From an uncultured Collinsella sp. (GTDB lineage Bacteria; Actinomycetota; Coriobacteriia; Coriobacteriales; Coriobacteriaceae), in NCBI GenBank assembly GCA_934667065.1, contig CAKULD010000002.1:1-64000 (forward strand): a stretch of 64,000 nt of DNA, written 5' to 3'. Positions within the stretch are counted from its first letter, which is position 1. Each line of letters starts with the position of its first letter. Below the pieces are notes generated by a model. It ran no database searches and was not told the DNA's origin. It saw nothing but the letters and a program-made list of their open reading frames with translations. Position numbers and translations under genes: made by a program. Below are positions 60,779 to 64,000 of the stretch, piece by piece.

Positions 60779-61498
60779 CTACAGCCCCACGCAAGGATTG
60801 TCGCGGGTCACAAGCGTCTTAACGACAACTGTCGCTCCCAGATAGCGCTCGAGCAGCTCGGCTAAACGATCGATCGCGGCCTGGCAATCCCCCATCCGCT
60901 CGGGCTCCACGCACTCAATTGCCAGGAACGCATCGGCCGAATCGTCGGACAGGGCCGTTCGAACGCCGTCGCGCCAGTTCCAGCAGCGGCACACGGCGCC
61001 CGCATCATCGATGTAGGCGAGCTCGCCGGGAAGCGTCGGGTCATCTGTCTCCTCGCCAAGCGGCAGAAATGAATCGCCACCGTCGGTCACCGCCAACCGC
61101 AGATCGCCCTCGATAGCATGTAGATCCTCGCCGCCAACGGGCAGCGCGTAGGTCAGTGACACCGTGTTGTAGATGTCCACCGCGGGCGTAATGTGGCCCA
61201 CCGGTTTGCCCTTGAGCACGCGCTTGAGCAAGTTCTCGATCGAGCAGCGGGCGCCCTTTTTGGTCTTGAACAGCCGATAAGCCTCGCGCCATGCCTTGAC
61301 CGGTGCGTTCTCGCTGATAGTATCGCTGGTCAGATGACGCTCCGCGTCGATATTGGCGCGGTCGAGCAACGCCGCAATCGCATCCACGTCCTCTTGAGGA
61401 ATCTGAGCCGCGGGCTTCATGCCCTTTACGACCACAACACCGATAGCCGCCTGCGGAAATAGCTCCCAAAACGAATCCTCGGCAACGAAACTCTTCAT
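60779..61498 (-). CDS. B3/B4 tRNA-binding-like domain protein
   Basis: Start ATG 61498 (MKSFVAEDSFWELFPQAAIG), 239 aa, with AGGGAG upstream. The core (VKAWREAYRLFKTKKGARCS...LLKRVLKGKPVGHITPAVDI YNTVSLTYALPVGGEDL) is the B3/4 domain of bacterial PheRS beta, here stand-alone. Such proteins are suspected to edit mischarged tRNA or bind amino acids. Downstream of pckA on the same strand, separated by a palindrome and a hairpin leader. Confidence 0.85.
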   Translation of the reverse strand: MKSFVAEDSFWELFPQAAIGVVVVKGMKPAAQIPQEDVDAIAALLDRANIDAERHLTSDTISENAPVKAWREAYRLFKTKKGARCSIENLLKRVLKGKPVGHITPAVDIYNTVSLTYALPVGGEDLHAIEGDLRLAVTDGGDSFLPLGEETDDPTLPGELAYIDDAGAVCRCWNWRDGVRTALSDDSADAFLAIECVEPERMGDCQAAIDRLAELLERYLGATVVVKTLVTRDNPCVGL

Positions 61499-61536
61499 GT
61501 GCTCTCCCTTCATAGCATGCGCCCGAGCCCGGGTGC

Positions 61537-61602
61537 CTAAACAAAAAGCGCCCTTACGACGGCCACCTTCAAAGTCCTACGGTGCCGCCACAAGAGCGCT
61601 TA
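61537..61602 (-). other. hairpin leader upstream of the B3/B4 gene
   Basis: On the minus strand AAGCGC...GGCGGCACCG...GGTGGCC...GCGCTTTTT forms a branched stem ending in T5, 40 nt before the start. It could be a terminator or attenuator. Confidence 0.4.
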
Positions 61603-61669
61603 CGCTGCCCCCATCCGGAGAAGGGAGCGATATGTCAGGCGTATTGTAACCCGAGTCATCCGCGCGAGT

Positions 61670-61709
61670 AAAACCACCACAAAGGAGCTGTCCCCTTTAT
61701 GGTGGTTTT
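61670..61709. repeat. ACCACCACAAAG palindrome 6
   Basis: The most diverged copy (CTTTATGGTGGTTTT in one arm), just after pckA. Confidence 0.8.
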
Positions 61710-61724
61710 GGGTCTGAAGCAACG

Positions 61725-63395
61725 CTAGTGTCGGAGTCCCAACAAGCCGCGGCCGCGATGACGGGCGTCGGCGTGCACCTGAGCGTGCGGACCGGCGGCC
61801 TTGACGGACTCGGGCAGGTGCGAGTACTTCTTCTCGAAGTTCTCCTCGAACATCACGGCCAGGTTGTGCGCCGCCTCGTCGTAGCGCGCGGTGCTCTGCC
61901 AGTACTGGCGCGGCACCAGGATGCCGTCGGGCACACCGTGGCACGTCGTGGGAATGTCGACGTTAAAGATATCGTCGTGGACGAACTCGCTGTCCTCGAT
62001 GGTGCCGTCGAGGGCGCGCGCGACCAGGGCGCGCGTGTAGGCCAGCTCAATGCGATGGCCAACGCCGTAGCCGCCGCCGATCCAGCCGGTGTTGACCAGA
62101 TAGACGCGGGTGCGACCGTCGGCGATGCGCTCGCCGAGCATCTTAGCGTAGACCATGGGGTCGAGCGGCATAAACGGCTCGCCAAACAGCGAAGAGAACG
62201 TGGGCGTGGGCTCGGTGACGCCGACCTCGGTGCCGGGAATCTTAGCCGTAAAGCCCGTCACAAAGTGGTACATGGCGGCATCGGCCGTCAGGCGTGAGAT
62301 GGGCGGCAACACGCCAAAGGCGTCGCAGGTCAGGAAGAGCACGACGCTTGGAGTGGTGCCCATGCCCTTGGTCCACGCGTTGGGAATGTGCTCCACAGGG
62401 TATGCCACGCGCGTGTTGTGCGTGATCGAGACGTCGTCGTAGTTGGGCTTGCGGTTCTCGTCGAGCACCACGTTTTCGCAGATCGCGCCAAAGCGGACAG
62501 CGTTGAAGATCTCAGGCTCGTGGAACGCGTCCAGGCCCTCGCATTTGGCGTAGCAGCCACCCTCGATGTTGAAGATGCCCATGTCAGACCAACCGTGCTC
62601 GTCGTCGCCGATCAGTAGGCGCGTGGGGTTGGCCGAAAGCGTGGTCTTGCCGGTGCCGGACAGGCCAAAGAACACGGCGGTCTCGTGCGTGACGGGATCC
62701 ATGCTGGCCGAGCAGTGCATGGGCAGCACGTCGTCCTCGACGGGCAGCAGGTAGTTCATGACGCTGAAGATCGACTTTTTGATCTCACCGGAGTAGCCGG
62801 TGCCGGCGACCAGAATCACGCGTTCCTGGAAGTTGATGACCACGGCGGCGCTGGAGTTGAGGCCCTTGATGGCAGGGTCGCACTGGTAGCCGGGAGCGGC
62901 GAGCACGCAAAAGTCCGGCTCACCGGTGCGCGCGATTTCGCGGGCGAGCGGGCGGGCGAGCATCTGCTTAATAAAGAGTGCCTGGCTGGCACGCTCGCAG
63001 GCAACGAGCAGTCGACGCGTGTGGTTGCGGTCGGCGCCGGCCATGCCGCGGGTGACGAACACATCGCGCTCGTTGAGGTAGTTGACGATACCGGCCTTGA
63101 TGGTCTCGTAGCTCTCGATCGAAAGCGGTCGGTTGACGGCGCCCCAGGCGATCTTGTCGTGCACGTCGGGCGTGTCGACGATAAAGCGGTCGTTGGGCGA
63201 ACGGCCGGTGCGCTCCCCCGTCTCGATCACTAGCGCGCCGTTGGATGCCATGCGGCCTTCTTCGCGGCGGATGGCGTGCTCGACGAGCTCCGCGGTGGGT
63301 AGATCGACCAGCAGACGGGGCTGATTCTCGGCGGGATCTTCGACCAGCGTAAGACCAAAGTTGGACAAAACTTCTGCAGGGGTAACACCAGGCAT
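61725..63395 (-). CDS. pckA: phosphoenolpyruvate carboxykinase (ATP)
   Basis: ATG 63395 (MPGVTPAEVLSNFGLTLVED), 556 aa, with AAGGAGG 4 nt upstream. The longer frame to 63509 lacks an SD. RTGRSPNDRFIVD, FFGLSGTGKTTLSANPTRLL (kinase-1a P-loop), GDDEHGWSD and NTGWIGG are diagnostic for the ATP-dependent type. It links PEP and oxaloacetate; in fermenting gut bacteria it often runs toward CO2 fixation to oxaloacetate. A 16-bp palindrome GCAAAAACGTTTTTGC lies 75 bp upstream and may be an operator. Confidence 0.96.
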   Translation of the reverse strand: MPGVTPAEVLSNFGLTLVEDPAENQPRLLVDLPTAELVEHAIRREEGRMASNGALVIETGERTGRSPNDRFIVDTPDVHDKIAWGAVNRPLSIESYETIKAGIVNYLNERDVFVTRGMAGADRNHTRRLLVACERASQALFIKQMLARPLAREIARTGEPDFCVLAAPGYQCDPAIKGLNSSAAVVINFQERVILVAGTGYSGEIKKSIFSVMNYLLPVEDDVLPMHCSASMDPVTHETAVFFGLSGTGKTTLSANPTRLLIGDDEHGWSDMGIFNIEGGCYAKCEGLDAFHEPEIFNAVRFGAICENVVLDENRKPNYDDVSITHNTRVAYPVEHIPNAWTKGMGTTPSVVLFLTCDAFGVLPPISRLTADAAMYHFVTGFTAKIPGTEVGVTEPTPTFSSLFGEPFMPLDPMVYAKMLGERIADGRTRVYLVNTGWIGGGYGVGHRIELAYTRALVARALDGTIEDSEFVHDDIFNVDIPTTCHGVPDGILVPRQYWQSTARYDEAAHNLAVMFEENFEKKYSHLPESVKAAGPHAQVHADARHRGRGLLGLRH

Positions 63396-63469
63396 GGGGC
63401 CTCCTTTAAAAGCGCGACACGTGGACGCGGCGCGCACTTTACTCACGTAAAGCCCGTTGTACCCGATAT

Positions 63470-63485
63470 GCAAAAACGTTTTTGC
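63470..63485. promoter_or_regulatory. palindromic operator candidate upstream of pckA
   Basis: GCAAAAACGTTTTTGC is a perfect 16-bp palindrome with a central CG, as in LacI/CcpA-type operators. Confidence 0.45.
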
Positions 63486-63787
63486 GGCAACGGCGAAGCG
63501 CCCGCCCAACGGTCAAAAATCGAAGGTAAGCGTAACCCGGCCTAGTCATTGGGGACGTTCTTAAACGGCTAGTCACTGGGGACACTCTTGCGCGCGATCG
63601 GCGCGGTTCGGCCGCGCAACGACCCGGCACTTAGGGACGTTCCTATAGTGCCGGCACAAAAGGAACGTCCCCAGGTGCCGCCCAAATGCCGGGCTGAGGT
63701 TGTATTTGATGGCCGCCCGAGAGGCCGTGTGCAAAAAAGGGCAAATATGAGTACTGTTGCCTTTGTTGTCACATATTTTTTCAAGCA

Positions 63788-63834
63788 AAAAGGGCGCCCT
63801 AACGGGATTGACTCTCGTTAGGGCGCCCTTTTAT
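63788..63834. terminator. strong bidirectional terminator
   Basis: AAAAGGGCGCCCTAACG and CGTTAGGGCGCCCTTTT form a perfect 17-bp stem with an 11-nt loop and A/T tails on both sides. Probably ends the gene lying right of the window, if that gene reads leftward. Confidence 0.85.
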
Positions 63835-64000
63835 TGAACATTTGGGGAGATATGGCTGCACTTGCGCTTGCATGACGGGGCGATCAGCCGCCAAATGGAT
63901 CGAAATCGCTGTTACTAAAGTAGTAGCAGTACTCATATTCGACGTTTTTTGCACACGCCCTATCAAGACGCCCTATCCAAGGATGCCAAACAGCCCCCAG

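Larger units (their letters stand above)
63396..64000. other. right-end intergenic region with repeats and a terminator
   Basis: 63470-63485 is the pckA palindrome. 63543-63572 repeats TAGTCATTGGGGACGTTC (see 44067). 63630-63690 carries GGGACGTTCCT/GTGCCGGCAC repeats. 63788-63834 is a strong terminator. No gene is recognised in 63840-64000; a leftward gene entering from beyond the edge is possible. Confidence 0.5.

Noticed and set aside
47129..61709. CRISPR-like array from the recurrent ACCACCACAAAG units
   Set aside because: The units are kilobases apart at gene ends and palindromic, with no spacer regularity and no cas genes.

Overview
The window looks like chromosomal DNA of a high-GC gut actinobacterium of the Coriobacteriia, most likely Collinsella. 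This is inferred from the mixture seen: a complete SufCBDSU operon under an Rrf2-type regulator, a Rho factor with a very long low-complexity N-terminal extension, CarD, an ATP-type PEP carboxykinase, a GGGtGRT-family protein, an MPKTG cell-wall anchor, a run of GT2 glycosyltransferases and many intergenic palindromes. No rRNA, CRISPR array, integrase or replication origin was seen. Four tRNA genes are present.

Layout. (1) 1-11,990 is an accessory island of lower and patchy GC. It holds a GH25 lysozyme with a ricin-type lectin tail (cut by the window edge), a broken RES-domain gene, an unknown gene, a PBECR4 nuclease-like gene, a DUF4869 / P-loop-TOPRIM-like pair, two Abi-family (HEPN) genes, and IS and ATPase remnants. 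Four 3'-end fragments of one glycosyltransferase gene separate these modules, all in the orientation of the intact gene at 11,996-14,482. (2) 11,996-21,338 is a surface-polysaccharide locus: five GT2 genes read leftward, then a divergent membrane acyltransferase and another GT2. (3) 21,369-25,203 holds an AAA-ATPase/PD-(D/E)XK protein and a sortase-anchored surface protein. (4) 25,343-34,270 is the Fe-S region: Rrf2 regulator, sufCBDSU, a RAYT-type transposase, an IscU-like protein and a GGGtGRT protein. (5) 34,573-64,000 is mostly housekeeping: FAD oxidoreductase, tRNA-His/Lys/Lys, aminotransferase, ROK kinase, VanZ, rho, argS, carD, HD protein, proA, S33 peptidase, proB, pncB, tRNA-Ala, radical SAM activase, a TagO/WecA-like transferase, trpS, an MGMT-like protein, degV, marR, a B3/B4 protein and pckA.

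The most interesting part is the island. The PBECR4 gene and the first Abi gene are each preceded by a strongly structured stretch that ends in a terminator-like hairpin just before the ribosome binding site. This is the layout expected of RNA-antitoxin/protein-toxin loci. The DUF4869/ATPase pair occurs twice (one copy degraded), each time tail-to-tail with a glycosyltransferase fragment through an overlapping CTAG stop. I infer that the island grew by repeated import of alternative modules together with the 3' end of the neighbouring glycosyltransferase gene.

Regulation and repeats. Three 29-bp inverted repeats with GGGACAAA/TTTGTCCC arms lie around the suf operon: two upstream and one across the sufU stop codon. 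Several palindrome families fill the intergenic gaps: six copies of an ACCACCACAAAG terminator-like palindrome at 47-62 kb, long hairpins with a shared CGCAGGTAGA core, and GCGGTGAAATA hairpins. A RAYT-like transposase in the same window is a plausible but unproven mover.
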